A stretch of 27,311 bases of DNA from a virus, in IMG/VR virus record IMGVR_UViG_3300030116_005614, positions 1 to 27,311 of that record, one strand, 5' to 3'. This document shows positions 15,138 through 23,916 of this stretch, in pieces. A program made the translations under genes and the position numbers. The notes under the pieces are model-generated. The model was given only the letters and a program-made list of their open reading frames with translations, was not told the origin of the DNA and did no database searches. Numbering within the stretch: the stretch's first letter is position 1; every line of letters begins with the position of its first letter.

Positions 15138-15472
15138 TGGCAGTAGTAAACCAATATTTATTTGCAGGCATAGATAATAATACAACAGGCGGAGCTTTAA
15201 CTCCATTAGGAGCTAGTAGTCCTGCCGTTAATGAAACTTATATTGTTAAATCTATTTTAGTTACATCTGCTGGTACGCCAGTTGTAACTGTCACTAATAA
15301 TAGTATTACTGCAATTAAATCAGCAGCACTTACAGCTAATGAAACAAAAGAGTTGTTAACCCAACCATTAATAATAGTGGGCGGAACAGCGTTTACAGTG
15401 CAATCAAGCACTACAGATTCGTTTGATGTAGCTGTTAGTTATCTAAACATTAAAAAGGAAAAGGTAGATTAA
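15137..15472 (+). CDS. Small beta-sandwich virion protein
   Basis: This 111-aa protein has the pattern of small virion beta proteins: VNQYLFAGIDNNTTGG, YIVKSILVTSAGTPVVTVT, LTANETKELLTQPLIIVGGTAFTVQSS, DSFDVAVSYLNI. The order of strands and the LTQPL-x-V-x-x-G turn fits a family seen beside internal virion genes in marine phages. It is coupled on both sides by TAATG overlaps. Decoration or head-associated function is a guess. Confidence 0.55.
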   Translation: MAVVNQYLFAGIDNNTTGGALTPLGASSPAVNETYIVKSILVTSAGTPVVTVTNNSITAIKSAALTANETKELLTQPLIIVGGTAFTVQSSTTDSFDVAVSYLNIKKEKVD

Positions 15473-15639
15473 TGGAAATAAAACAAGCAAAAGTAGAGGA
15501 AACCTACAGACACAAGAAAACTGGTGAGGTTTTTAAGGAAAGAAAAGACTGGGAAGCTAAAGGTTACAAGAACGAGGACATGGCACAAGACGTAAAAGTT
15601 ATCATGCCACCTCTTGATTTACTAAGTAAAACAAAGTAA
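15472..15639 (+). CDS. Small charged protein, 55 aa
   Basis: A 55-aa frame starts MEIKQAKVEETYRHKKTGEV, continues FKERKDWEAKGYKNED and ends VIMPPLDLLSKTK. It starts in the previous stop (TAATG at 15470-15474). The H-K-x-T-G-E-V-F-K, D-W-x-A-K-G, M-P-P-L-D pattern is one I recall from small conserved proteins in related phages, but no function is known to me. Confidence 0.6.
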   Translation: MEIKQAKVEETYRHKKTGEVFKERKDWEAKGYKNEDMAQDVKVIMPPLDLLSKTK

Positions 15640-15661
15640 AACGTAGGATTAAGGTAAAATT

Positions 15662-16963
15662 ATGGCAATATCTAGAATGCAAGAACCCAGACAATTATAT
15701 GGATTAGGAAGTATCGTTAAGAAAGCGGTGCGAGGCGTTAAGAAAATCGTTAAAAGTCCACTAGGTAAAGCAGCTATTGGTGGTGCTTTAATGTTTGGTA
15801 TACCTGGAACAGGTATAGGTGGTCTATTTGGTAGAGCTGGTTTTGGTGGAGCAGCAACAGGTTTATTTGGACAACAAGGAATAGCTGCTAGTTTGGGTGC
15901 AGGTAGAGCAGCACTAGCAAATAGATTTGCACCTAAAGCTTTAGGTGTAGATAAGTTTGGTCAAACTATATTTCAAAGAAAAGCTCCAAGTTTTTTGTCA
16001 AAGTTAAATCCTTTTGGTGCAAACTTTGATGCGAAAACAGCTTTTCTTACAGGAGGAGCAGGTTTAATTGCAGCACCTTTTATAGCAGATGCTATGGCTC
16101 CTGAAGAAGTAGAAGAAGAAGTTGATGTAATGGATGTTGGAGGCATTAGACAAAGTGCAAAAGATTATTACATGGGTCTAGGCGGAAAAAATTTAGCGTT
16201 CATGCCACAAAAAAAATATGTAATGGAAAATTTTTATCAACCTAATGCTGATGGCGGTAGAGTCGGATATGCTAATGGAATGATGGTTGAAGACGAAGAA
16301 GAAGAATTTATTAGATCAGGTGCAGGTCAAAGATTTAGACAACCTAAAGCATTTTTAAATATGGGTGGTAATGCAGGTCAAGCTCAAGCAGAACAAATGT
16401 TGATGGCAGAGTATGTTAAATACAAAAACAAAGGTGGCACATTATCTTTTGAACAATTTGTAAAAGCAGTGATGCAACAACAAGCACCAGAAGGTGCAGG
16501 TATGGAACAACCAGTAGCTATGGCAGCTGAAGGTGGATTAATGACTCAAGTGCCAGGTTATACAACCCCAGAAGGTTACAACAAATTTGATTACCCTAGT
16601 GGTGGAAAAGAAGTTAGAGTTGGTAAACAAGAAGGCGGCATCATGGAAACAGAAGAAGCATCTGAAATGATTGACATGGGCGGCATGGAAAAAGATTATA
16701 GAAATACAGGTGGTTTTGTAGAGATGGGCGGTAAAGAAAGAGCTGACGATGTGCCTGCTAGACTATCTAAAAATGAGTTTGTATTTACAGCAGATGCTGT
16801 TAGAAATGCAGGAGGTGGCGATATAGATAAAGGCGCTGAAGTTATGGAAAATTTAATGAATAACTTAGAACAAGGCGGTGAAGTTTCTGAAGAGTCACAA
16901 GGATTAGAGGGTGCGCAAGCAATGTATGACCAACAACAAATGTTACAATCAAGGATGATATAA
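15662..16963 (+). CDS. Internal virion / DNA-ejection-type protein
   Basis: This 433-aa protein has an N-terminal basic stretch (IVKKAVRGVKKIVKSPLGK) followed by a glycine-rich hydrophobic segment (about residues 38-80), typical of phage proteins that enter or cross the envelope. A second hydrophobic part lies near residues 125-145. The C-terminal ERADDVPARLSKNEFVFTAD, then AVRNAGGGDIDKGA block is a conserved ending of phage internal virion proteins. It also has EPRQ at residues 8-11 and DGGRVGYANG near residue 197. Membrane-active ejection is inferred, not shown. Confidence 0.55.
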   Translation: MAISRMQEPRQLYGLGSIVKKAVRGVKKIVKSPLGKAAIGGALMFGIPGTGIGGLFGRAGFGGAATGLFGQQGIAASLGAGRAALANRFAPKALGVDKFGQTIFQRKAPSFLSKLNPFGANFDAKTAFLTGGAGLIAAPFIADAMAPEEVEEEVDVMDVGGIRQSAKDYYMGLGGKNLAFMPQKKYVMENFYQPNADGGRVGYANGMMVEDEEEEFIRSGAGQRFRQPKAFLNMGGNAGQAQAEQMLMAEYVKYKNKGGTLSFEQFVKAVMQQQAPEGAGMEQPVAMAAEGGLMTQVPGYTTPEGYNKFDYPSGGKEVRVGKQEGGIMETEEASEMIDMGGMEKDYRNTGGFVEMGGKERADDVPARLSKNEFVFTADAVRNAGGGDIDKGAEVMENLMNNLEQGGEVSEESQGLEGAQAMYDQQQMLQSRMI

Positions 16964-17823
16964 TGGCAATAGCAGATTTTATAGAACCGGCGATAAAAGA
17001 TTACGCAACACAGGCAACGGCCACTTACTCGGCACCTATTGATACAAGTAAATTTACTGGTAGACAATTTGTTGCTGGCGAAGATCCGTTACAAACACAA
17101 GCAATTAATATTGCACAACAAGGTGTAGGTTCTTATCAACCATTTTTAACAGCGGCACAAGCAGCACAACAACAAGCAGCAGGAACTGTAGGTGGACTTG
17201 GTGCATTAACAGGACCACAAGCTTATCAACCTTTTATGTCTCCATACCAACAACAAGTTATTGATACAACTCTTGCAGAGTATGACAAACAAGGTGCAGC
17301 AGGTGAACAAAGAATTAGAGATGCAGCTGTTGCTGCTGGAGGTTTTGGTGGTGGTAGAGAAGGTGCAATGTTAGGTCAATATCAATCAGATAGATTAGCA
17401 GACAGAGCAGCACTTCAAGCACAGTTATTAGCATCAGGTTTTGGTCAAGCACAACAAGCAGCTAACACAGCCTTTACACAAGGTGGTCAATTAGCAGGAT
17501 TACAATCTGGTTTAGGAACACAACAGTTTGGTTTATCTAATTTCCAAAGACAAAATATGGGTCAAGACGTTTCTGCTCTAGGATCTCTTGGTGCATTAAG
17601 ACAAGGTCAAGAACAAGCTATGCTAGGAGCTGATCAACAAGCAGCACAAACTGCAGCTTACGAACCTTATGGAAGACTTTCACAATATGGCAATACATTA
17701 ACTGGTTTAGCAGGTGGTGTAGCAGGACAACAGTATGCGCAACCCGCAGCACCAAGTCCTTTCTCAACTGCATTAAGCACAGCGTTAGGTGTTGGTGGAT
17801 TGTACGGAAAAATATTTAAGTAG
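16963..17823 (+). CDS. Internal virion / DNA-ejection-type protein, Ala/Gln-rich
   Basis: This 286-aa protein is rich in Ala, Gln and Gly. It contains the recognisable FMSPYQQQVIDTTLAEYDKQ block, then AAVAAGGFGGGREGAMLGQ, which is common in phage internal virion (injection) proteins, followed by Gln/Ala helices. G+C content is high for the window (30 of 60 bases at 17161-17220). It starts in the stop of the previous gene (TAATG). The hydrophobic C-terminus (STALGVGGLYGKIF) could contact membrane. Confidence 0.55.
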   Translation: MAIADFIEPAIKDYATQATATYSAPIDTSKFTGRQFVAGEDPLQTQAINIAQQGVGSYQPFLTAAQAAQQQAAGTVGGLGALTGPQAYQPFMSPYQQQVIDTTLAEYDKQGAAGEQRIRDAAVAAGGFGGGREGAMLGQYQSDRLADRAALQAQLLASGFGQAQQAANTAFTQGGQLAGLQSGLGTQQFGLSNFQRQNMGQDVSALGSLGALRQGQEQAMLGADQQAAQTAAYEPYGRLSQYGNTLTGLAGGVAGQQYAQPAAPSPFSTALSTALGVGGLYGKIFK

Positions 17824-17829
17824 GTAATT

Positions 17830-18036
17830 ATGGCTGATAAAAAAAAATCAGGTTACAAATTTAAAGCTTCTAATTTTATTAATCCTTTAAAATTAGAAAG
17901 TTTAGCAACAACAGGTGGATTAAATGAATTAGTTCAATTATTTGGTTACTCTGGATTATTTAAAGATGGTGGTAGAGTTAGAGGTTGTGGAAAAGCTAGA
18001 CGTGGATTTGGTAAAGTAATGAAGAGGAAGAAATGA
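17830..18036 (+). CDS. Small basic protein with DGGRVRGCGKARRG tail
   Basis: This 68-aa protein has a neutral N-terminal half and a strongly basic Gly/Arg C-terminus (DGGRVRGCGKARRGFGKVMKRKK, residues 46-68). Similar G-R-V-R-G-C/A-G-x-A-x-R-G-F-G tails occur on small virion proteins in marine phages. Binding to DNA or to another virion protein is plausible for such a tail but is not shown. The stop overlaps the next start by 4 bases (ATGA). Confidence 0.55.
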   Translation: MADKKKSGYKFKASNFINPLKLESLATTGGLNELVQLFGYSGLFKDGGRVRGCGKARRGFGKVMKRKK

Positions 18037-19319
18037 AACCATTAAATAGACCTATGTTTAGATATGGTGGCCCTATAAAAGAAGGGATTATGTCTGGTAT
18101 TAAAGAACCAAGACAAGGTTATAATGTGGCTGGACGTGTTTTAGGAAGTGTTAAAAATTTTTTTAAACCTAAAGCTCCAGTAACAGGGGGTATTACAGCG
18201 ACTAACAAAGGTGGTTTCTTTCCAGCAATGGGTAGTAAAATTAAACAATTATTTACTGGTCAAAAAACTACAACAGGACCAGGGACAGTTACCATACCAG
18301 CTCAACCGGGTAAGACAATATACCAAGGTGGATATTCTATGAGGGTGCCACCATCAGCTGCAAGAACTGTAGAAAAAATGGGTCCTCCTCAAGTAACAAC
18401 ACAGCTTGCTCCTTTTGGAACAGGCGGACCAACTAACCAAAATATTTATGCTGCATTACAAAGAGGTATTGTTCCTACTGTGGGTGCAACTGGTAAAGTA
18501 TTATCAGCAGCTAAACCATATACAGGATCAATTGTAATTGCAGGAACTATGTATTCAGTTTTAAAACCAGACGGCACTCCTAAATCAGTTGAAGAATTAA
18601 GTGCAGAATCAGGAGCAGATGGCAATACAATTGTAGAAAAAGTTAAAGAAAAAATTACTACAGGTGGTGGAACTTCAAAAACTTCAGAAGAATTAAGAGC
18701 TGAAAAAATTCAAAAATACAGAGACATCATGGATATTAAAGGTATGAATAAGCAAGCTGCGTATGATTCTTTAATTGCAGCTAGTCAAGCTGTTAACCAA
18801 GCAGGTGGAGATTTAACAGGAGCTATAAAAGATGGTAGTTTAATTAATCAAATTATACAATCAACTAGTAAAGCATTTGATAAACCTAAGAAAACTAAAG
18901 ATGCTATCGATACACTTATACTTAAAGGTGAGATTGAAAAAGATATTAAAGCATCAGATCCAACAAATAAACTTTTAAATGAATACAGATTAAAACAAAT
19001 GGAAAAAATAGACAAAGATTTAAATACTGGTTTTGCAGAAGCTAAAATCGCAGCATCTAAAAATTTATCTGGACAAGCAGCAATTGACGCTGCAGCCTCT
19101 GTTGCATCAGAAAACTTTAAAGGAAATTTACTTACAAAAACACAACTAACAGACGTAATGGAAAAAGCTAAAGGTTCTGGAGAAATATCAGAACAAGATA
19201 TAATTATAGCTGCAACCCAAGAAGTTATTAAAGGTAAAGATTTACCAGATGGTGATTATACTGTAGGTGATGTTTTAGTTACTATTACAAAAGGTCAAGT
19301 AACAAATATTAAGAGGTAA
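18033..19319 (+). CDS. Internal virion protein
   Basis: This 428-aa protein starts with NRPMFRYGGPIKEGIMSGIK and EPRQGYNVAGRVLGSVKNFF, a start I recognise from virion proteins of pelagiphage-like genomes. The first third is basic and Gly/Pro-rich, with a hydrophobic stretch at about residues 160-180. The rest is helical and charged. No enzymatic motif is visible. It shares the EPRQ motif with the protein at 15662. It lies between small and very large internal virion genes and is probably packaged with them. Confidence 0.5.
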   Translation: MKPLNRPMFRYGGPIKEGIMSGIKEPRQGYNVAGRVLGSVKNFFKPKAPVTGGITATNKGGFFPAMGSKIKQLFTGQKTTTGPGTVTIPAQPGKTIYQGGYSMRVPPSAARTVEKMGPPQVTTQLAPFGTGGPTNQNIYAALQRGIVPTVGATGKVLSAAKPYTGSIVIAGTMYSVLKPDGTPKSVEELSAESGADGNTIVEKVKEKITTGGGTSKTSEELRAEKIQKYRDIMDIKGMNKQAAYDSLIAASQAVNQAGGDLTGAIKDGSLINQIIQSTSKAFDKPKKTKDAIDTLILKGEIEKDIKASDPTNKLLNEYRLKQMEKIDKDLNTGFAEAKIAASKNLSGQAAIDAAASVASENFKGNLLTKTQLTDVMEKAKGSGEISEQDIIIAATQEVIKGKDLPDGDYTVGDVLVTITKGQVTNIKR

Positions 19320-19322
19320 CAC

Positions 19323-22300
19323 ATGGCCTCAAACTTTGATTATTCAGCTTATTTCGATACAGCAAACAGAGCTAGTAAAGTAGGTACAATAGAATCTATG
19401 TTATCGGGTGTAGCATCAGGTTTAATTGCTATACCAAAAGGTTTCTTTTCTTTAGGTGCAAGTCTTATGGACCTTGGTGTTAACAGTGGTAAAGCTGCTG
19501 CAGTCGAACAATGGTTCGATGATCTTACAGAATTTGACGAAAAAGCAGAGGCAACAGCTGCTGGTAAAATTACAGAAGCATTAGTAAACATTGGTGTACC
19601 TGGTGGTATTGCATTTAAATCTGCTAGCGGTATGGCAAAGACTGCAATGCTTGCAGGTAAGAATAATAAGTATGTAAGACTATCAAATAAAAAATTAGTT
19701 GATGCAGCTGACGAAGCATTAGAATTAACTGCTAGAGGTAAAGGTCGACAATTTGTTGCCGGTGCAATTGGTGGTGGTATAGCAGAAGGTGTTTTTGTTG
19801 GTGATGCAGAAGCTATTGGTACGTTTGGAGATCTCATTGGTGGTCCAACTAAAATAGATAGAAGCGACACTGATCCGGATGCAACAAGAGAAATCTTAAA
19901 TAGAATTAAATTTGGTACAGAAGGTGCATTATTTACAGGTATCTTAAGTGGTACAGGAAGAGTTATTAAAAAAATAACAGACAGAAACAAAGGATTAGAC
20001 ACAGCTAATTCAAAATTAGATAGATGGATTGATACTGTTGCATCTAAATTTAGAGCTCGTAGTGGTAAGACTCAAGAATTTTTTGATATAGAGAGACAAT
20101 CTATTGGTGCTCAAGCAGCTGATGCAAACGTTGCAAGAAATTTATCAAGAGAGCTAGATGTAGATGTGGATAAATTGTTTCCACCAATGCGTACTGTATT
20201 TAACAAGCAGTCTGCAAAAGAAAGAACAAAATTTTTAGGCGATGTAAATGATGCATTGTTATCTGGTGAAGCAAGACTAGGCGATGATGGTGTTGCAACT
20301 TTTGGAGAAATAGATGCAGCAGCTAAACAAAAAGTTATTGATGGTATAAGAAAATATGCACCAACTAAAGAAGCAGCAGAGGAATTAGAAAAATCTATTC
20401 TTGGTGGCTTATCGATAATGAGAAGTAAATGGTCTGAATTATTTTCTAAATTAGGTGGATCACTGGATGCACAAGACATTCAAGCATTTAAATCATTGTT
20501 TGGTAATAAGTTTAAAAACTATCTTGGTTCTACTTACGATATTTTTCAAGACAGAAGTATCTTACCATGGATGCGATACAAACCTTCTGCCGAAGCAATT
20601 GAAAATGCTAAAACTTTATTTAAAGATAGTGCAAGACAGGCTGGTAAAGATATTACAGATTTAGAAGCAGAGCAAATAGTAAACAACGTATTAAAAACTT
20701 CTGGTCTACCTAAAGGTATAAGAATGGACAAACCTTCTGATGCATTATTTAACATACCAGATTTTTTTGTAAACAGAACTGCGTTAGATGATGCGGTTAA
20801 ACGTGGTGGTATTGCTAGAATATCTATTAGAGATTTAGAGTCAGCAGCCGATAGAAAAGTATTTGATGATTTGTTTGGTAAACAAAAAAATCCTATGCAA
20901 ACAATGATCGGTGGTATGGCTAAATTATCTTTGATAACAAGACGTAATTTGTTTTATGATGATCTTATAAAAAAGAATGATGAAGTTGTTGCTAATTGGA
21001 CAGCAGCTGCTGACAAACAAGCAGTGCCACAACCAATGTTTGCTAGATCAGAACAAGAAGCCAGAGCTTTTTTTGGTGACGACTTTACTAGAATAGAAGT
21101 TATTGATCCTGCACAAACTTTAAACGTAAACATTGCATCAGGTGCAAGTAATCCTTTTGGTGATATTGCAAAACCTTTCTTTGCAAGACCAGGTGTCGCT
21201 GAAGCCATGAAAGCTACGTCTTTAAATACACAAAGCTCAGGCATATTAGGCAGACTGTATGAAAGTTTAGTACTATATCCTAAAGCTACATCACAAATTG
21301 CTAAAACAATTTTATCACCGGTGACACACTTACGTAACTTTGTAAGTGCTGGAGCTTTTGCTGCAGCTAATGGTATTATACCAGCAGCAGATGTAGGAGC
21401 AATCAAACAAGCTTACCAAGCTCTACAGACACCACTTAAAGGTACAAGACAACAGAATGATTTATACCAAGAATTACTAGAGCTAGGTGTTGTAAACTCA
21501 AACGTAAGACTTGGAGATCTATCTAGACTATTAAAAGATGTAAACTTTGGTGAAACCATGACATCAGATAAAGGTATGAGATTATTATTAAAACCATTAT
21601 CAAAATTAAAACAAGTGTCACAAGATTTATACACAGCAGAAGATGACTTTTGGAAAATATATTCTTGGGCTGTAGAAAAATCTAGACTAGAAAAAGCTTA
21701 CGAAAAAATCGGTGTAACAAGAGGACAATTTTTTAAACGTAATGGTGTTGATGTTAGATTAGATGAAAATTTTTTAAAACAAGAAGCAGCTGACATTGTA
21801 AGAAACAACATACCTAACTATGATTATGTGTCTGACTTTGTAAAAGGTTTAAGAAAACTACCAATTGGTAACTTCGTATCTTTTCCAGCAGAGATAGCTA
21901 GAACAGGTACAAATATTGTAAGACGAGCATTGAGAGAGATAAATGAGACTATAACTTTACCTGATGGCACAGTGGTTAAACCCATGGAAGGTATTGGATA
22001 TACTAGATTATTAGGTTTTACGACTACAGTTGCAGCTATACCAGTAGCTACAACAGCAGCATTTCAGGCCCTATACGACGTCACAGACGAGGAAAGAGAG
22101 GCTATCCGTAGGTTTGCAGCTCAATGGTCAAAAAACTCTACATTGCTACCTATTAAACAAAAGGATGGTAGTTTTAAATACATAGATTTTAGTCACGCTA
22201 ATGCATACGACACATTAATTAGACCATTACAATCAATAGTTAACGCCGTTCAAGATGGTAGAACAGATCAAGATGGTATGATGGATGACTTTGCAAAAGG

Positions 22301-23234
22301 TTTGTTTACAGCCATGTCAGAATTTGGTCAGCCATTTATATCAGAATCTATTTGGACAGAAGCTGCATTAGATATTATAGCCAGAGGCGGTAGAACAAGA
22401 GAAGGTTTTCAAGTCTATAGTCCAGAAGATACAGCAGGAGATCGTAACAGTAAAATATTTGCACACTTAGTTAAAGCACAAATGCCTTTTTCTTTTGATC
22501 AATTAAAAAGATTAGACAGATCTATAGAGTCTGTTAATGTAATTACTAAAGGTAAGTATGATGAGTATGGTCAAGAGTTTGAATTTGGTGATGAGTTTCA
22601 AGGACTGTTTGGTTTTAGAGCAGTAAAAGTAAATCCTGATCGAGCAATGAATTTTAAAGTTGCTGACTATCAAAAAGGTGTAAGGGATTCTAGATCATTG
22701 TTTACTAGAGTTGCATTAAAAGGTGGACCCATTGAGCCAAGAGAAATTGTGGACGCATATATAAATGCTAATCGTGCATTGTTTGATGTAAAGAAAACTT
22801 TAAAAGGTGACATGGAAGCTGCAAGATTATTAAATATATCTGATGATGGTTTTTACGGTGCATTAGATAGAATTTCTAATCAAGAAATAAATGCAATTGA
22901 ACAAAATGTTTTCAGACCTTACAGAGTATCTAAAGAAGTTAGAGATGCGTTTGAACAAAACGCTGCAAAAATAGGTATTGCTAATCCTTATGATGCAGCT
23001 GCGGATGTAATTTCAGAATTGGAAGGAAGGTTTGCAGATGTAAGTTTAAATCTTGCTGAGTTCCCCGTCTTTGCAAATCCACTAGAAGTTATTATGCAAA
23101 ACACACCACTCGGTCCAACAACACTTAATCTACCTAACATTGATGTTAATGCTGTGTCGGCTCAAGTGCAAGGTAGTAATTTTAATAACTTGACAACAGA
23201 ACAAAAATTATCAATACTATTTCCACAAGGATAA
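19323..23234 (+). CDS. Very large internal virion / ejection protein
   Basis: This 1303-aa protein is the largest in the window. Its N-terminus (YSAYFDTANRASKVG, then IESMLSGVASGLIAIPKGFF) and Gly-rich hydrophobic stretches near residues 90-150 are typical of large ejection proteins. A conserved SPVTHLRNFVSAGAFAAANG block lies near residue 665-685, and a hydrophobic TTTVAAIPVATTAAFQAL stretch near 898-915. Most of the rest is predicted helical. No lytic transglycosylase or protease catalytic motif was recognised. By size and place, right before the lysis genes, it resembles the role of T7 gp16, but homology is not claimed. Confidence 0.5.
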   Translation: MASNFDYSAYFDTANRASKVGTIESMLSGVASGLIAIPKGFFSLGASLMDLGVNSGKAAAVEQWFDDLTEFDEKAEATAAGKITEALVNIGVPGGIAFKSASGMAKTAMLAGKNNKYVRLSNKKLVDAADEALELTARGKGRQFVAGAIGGGIAEGVFVGDAEAIGTFGDLIGGPTKIDRSDTDPDATREILNRIKFGTEGALFTGILSGTGRVIKKITDRNKGLDTANSKLDRWIDTVASKFRARSGKTQEFFDIERQSIGAQAADANVARNLSRELDVDVDKLFPPMRTVFNKQSAKERTKFLGDVNDALLSGEARLGDDGVATFGEIDAAAKQKVIDGIRKYAPTKEAAEELEKSILGGLSIMRSKWSELFSKLGGSLDAQDIQAFKSLFGNKFKNYLGSTYDIFQDRSILPWMRYKPSAEAIENAKTLFKDSARQAGKDITDLEAEQIVNNVLKTSGLPKGIRMDKPSDALFNIPDFFVNRTALDDAVKRGGIARISIRDLESAADRKVFDDLFGKQKNPMQTMIGGMAKLSLITRRNLFYDDLIKKNDEVVANWTAAADKQAVPQPMFARSEQEARAFFGDDFTRIEVIDPAQTLNVNIASGASNPFGDIAKPFFARPGVAEAMKATSLNTQSSGILGRLYESLVLYPKATSQIAKTILSPVTHLRNFVSAGAFAAANGIIPAADVGAIKQAYQALQTPLKGTRQQNDLYQELLELGVVNSNVRLGDLSRLLKDVNFGETMTSDKGMRLLLKPLSKLKQVSQDLYTAEDDFWKIYSWAVEKSRLEKAYEKIGVTRGQFFKRNGVDVRLDENFLKQEAADIVRNNIPNYDYVSDFVKGLRKLPIGNFVSFPAEIARTGTNIVRRALREINETITLPDGTVVKPMEGIGYTRLLGFTTTVAAIPVATTAAFQALYDVTDEEREAIRRFAAQWSKNSTLLPIKQKDGSFKYIDFSHANAYDTLIRPLQSIVNAVQDGRTDQDGMMDDFAKGLFTAMSEFGQPFISESIWTEAALDIIARGGRTREGFQVYSPEDTAGDRNSKIFAHLVKAQMPFSFDQLKRLDRSIESVNVITKGKYDEYGQEFEFGDEFQGLFGFRAVKVNPDRAMNFKVADYQKGVRDSRSLFTRVALKGGPIEPREIVDAYINANRALFDVKKTLKGDMEAARLLNISDDGFYGALDRISNQEINAIEQNVFRPYRVSKEVRDAFEQNAAKIGIANPYDAAADVISELEGRFADVSLNLAEFPVFANPLEVIMQNTPLGPTTLNLPNIDVNAVSAQVQGSNFNNLTTEQKLSILFPQG

Positions 23235-23235
23235 C

Positions 23236-23424
23236 ATGGCTAAAAACGCACTACAAAAAATAGAAGACCACGAGAAACTGTGTCGAATCATGCAAAAGCA
23301 GACGCATGACAAGATACATAAGCTTGAACGTCAAATTAACCGCGTAGAAAGCATCTTATTAGTGTCTACTGGAGCGTTGATCTCGGGTATGGCCTATGTT
23401 ATATTTGCTTTAATTATACAATAA
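23236..23424 (+). CDS. Holin-like small membrane protein
   Basis: This 62-aa protein has a charged helical N-terminal part (KIEDHEKLCRIMQKQTHDKI, then HKLERQINRVESI) and one C-terminal transmembrane helix (LLVSTGALISGMAYVIFALII, residues 41-61, with Q62 last). This is the layout of XhlA-like/holin-associated proteins and it lies directly before the endolysin gene. Function as a holin or holin partner is inferred. Confidence 0.6.
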   Translation: MAKNALQKIEDHEKLCRIMQKQTHDKIHKLERQINRVESILLVSTGALISGMAYVIFALIIQ

Positions 23425-23430
23425 AAAATC

Positions 23431-23916
23431 ATGCAGCTATCTAAACACTTTAAACTTGAAGAAATGACTAAATCAATGACCGCAACACGTAAAGGCATTG
23501 ATAACTCACCAGGAGCAGGTGATATTAAAAATTTGGAGAACGTATGTTATGAAATTTTGGAACCGGTTCGTGCGCACTTTGATAAACCCATTACTGTTAC
23601 CTCTGGTTACAGATCGGAAGCACTTTGCGAAGCTATCGGCTCGAAAAAAACGAGTCAGCATGCTAAGGGCCAAGCGGTCGACTTCGAAATAGCAGGCGTA
23701 CCTAATATTCAAACAGCATATTGGATACAAAATAATTGTGACTTCGATCAATTGATCCTCGAGTTCTACAAAAAAGACGACCCTGCAGGTGGTTGGGTCC
23801 ACGTGTCGTACAATGAAAAAGGTGCTAACAGAAAACAAGTTTTGACTTACGATGGGAAGAGCTACGAGAATGGTTTACCGGAAATGAAATGGTCTGGTGG
23901 TAAAGTTGTAGGTTAA
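23431..23916 (+). CDS. Endolysin, peptidase M15A family
   Basis: This 161-aa protein has the M15A/M15_3 signature: ITVTSGYRS (R61), TSQHAKGQAVDFEI with Zn ligands H77 and D84, DQLILEFY and GGWVHVSY with the third Zn ligand H124. Members cleave peptide cross-links or D-Ala peptides of peptidoglycan and serve phages as lysins. There is no signal peptide, so release would need the holin-like protein encoded just before it. Its stop overlaps the stop of the convergent helicase gene in the shared TTAA at 23913-23916. Confidence 0.85.
   Translation: MQLSKHFKLEEMTKSMTATRKGIDNSPGAGDIKNLENVCYEILEPVRAHFDKPITVTSGYRSEALCEAIGSKKTSQHAKGQAVDFEIAGVPNIQTAYWIQNNCDFDQLILEFYKKDDPAGGWVHVSYNEKGANRKQVLTYDGKSYENGLPEMKWSGGKVVG

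Noticed and set aside
19349-20002. Long minus-strand open frame (217 aa) inside the large internal virion gene
   Set aside because: It is antisense to a well-supported 1303-aa gene, has no ribosome binding site, and its Pro/Ala/Ser-rich translation is what the reverse of AT-rich coding DNA gives.
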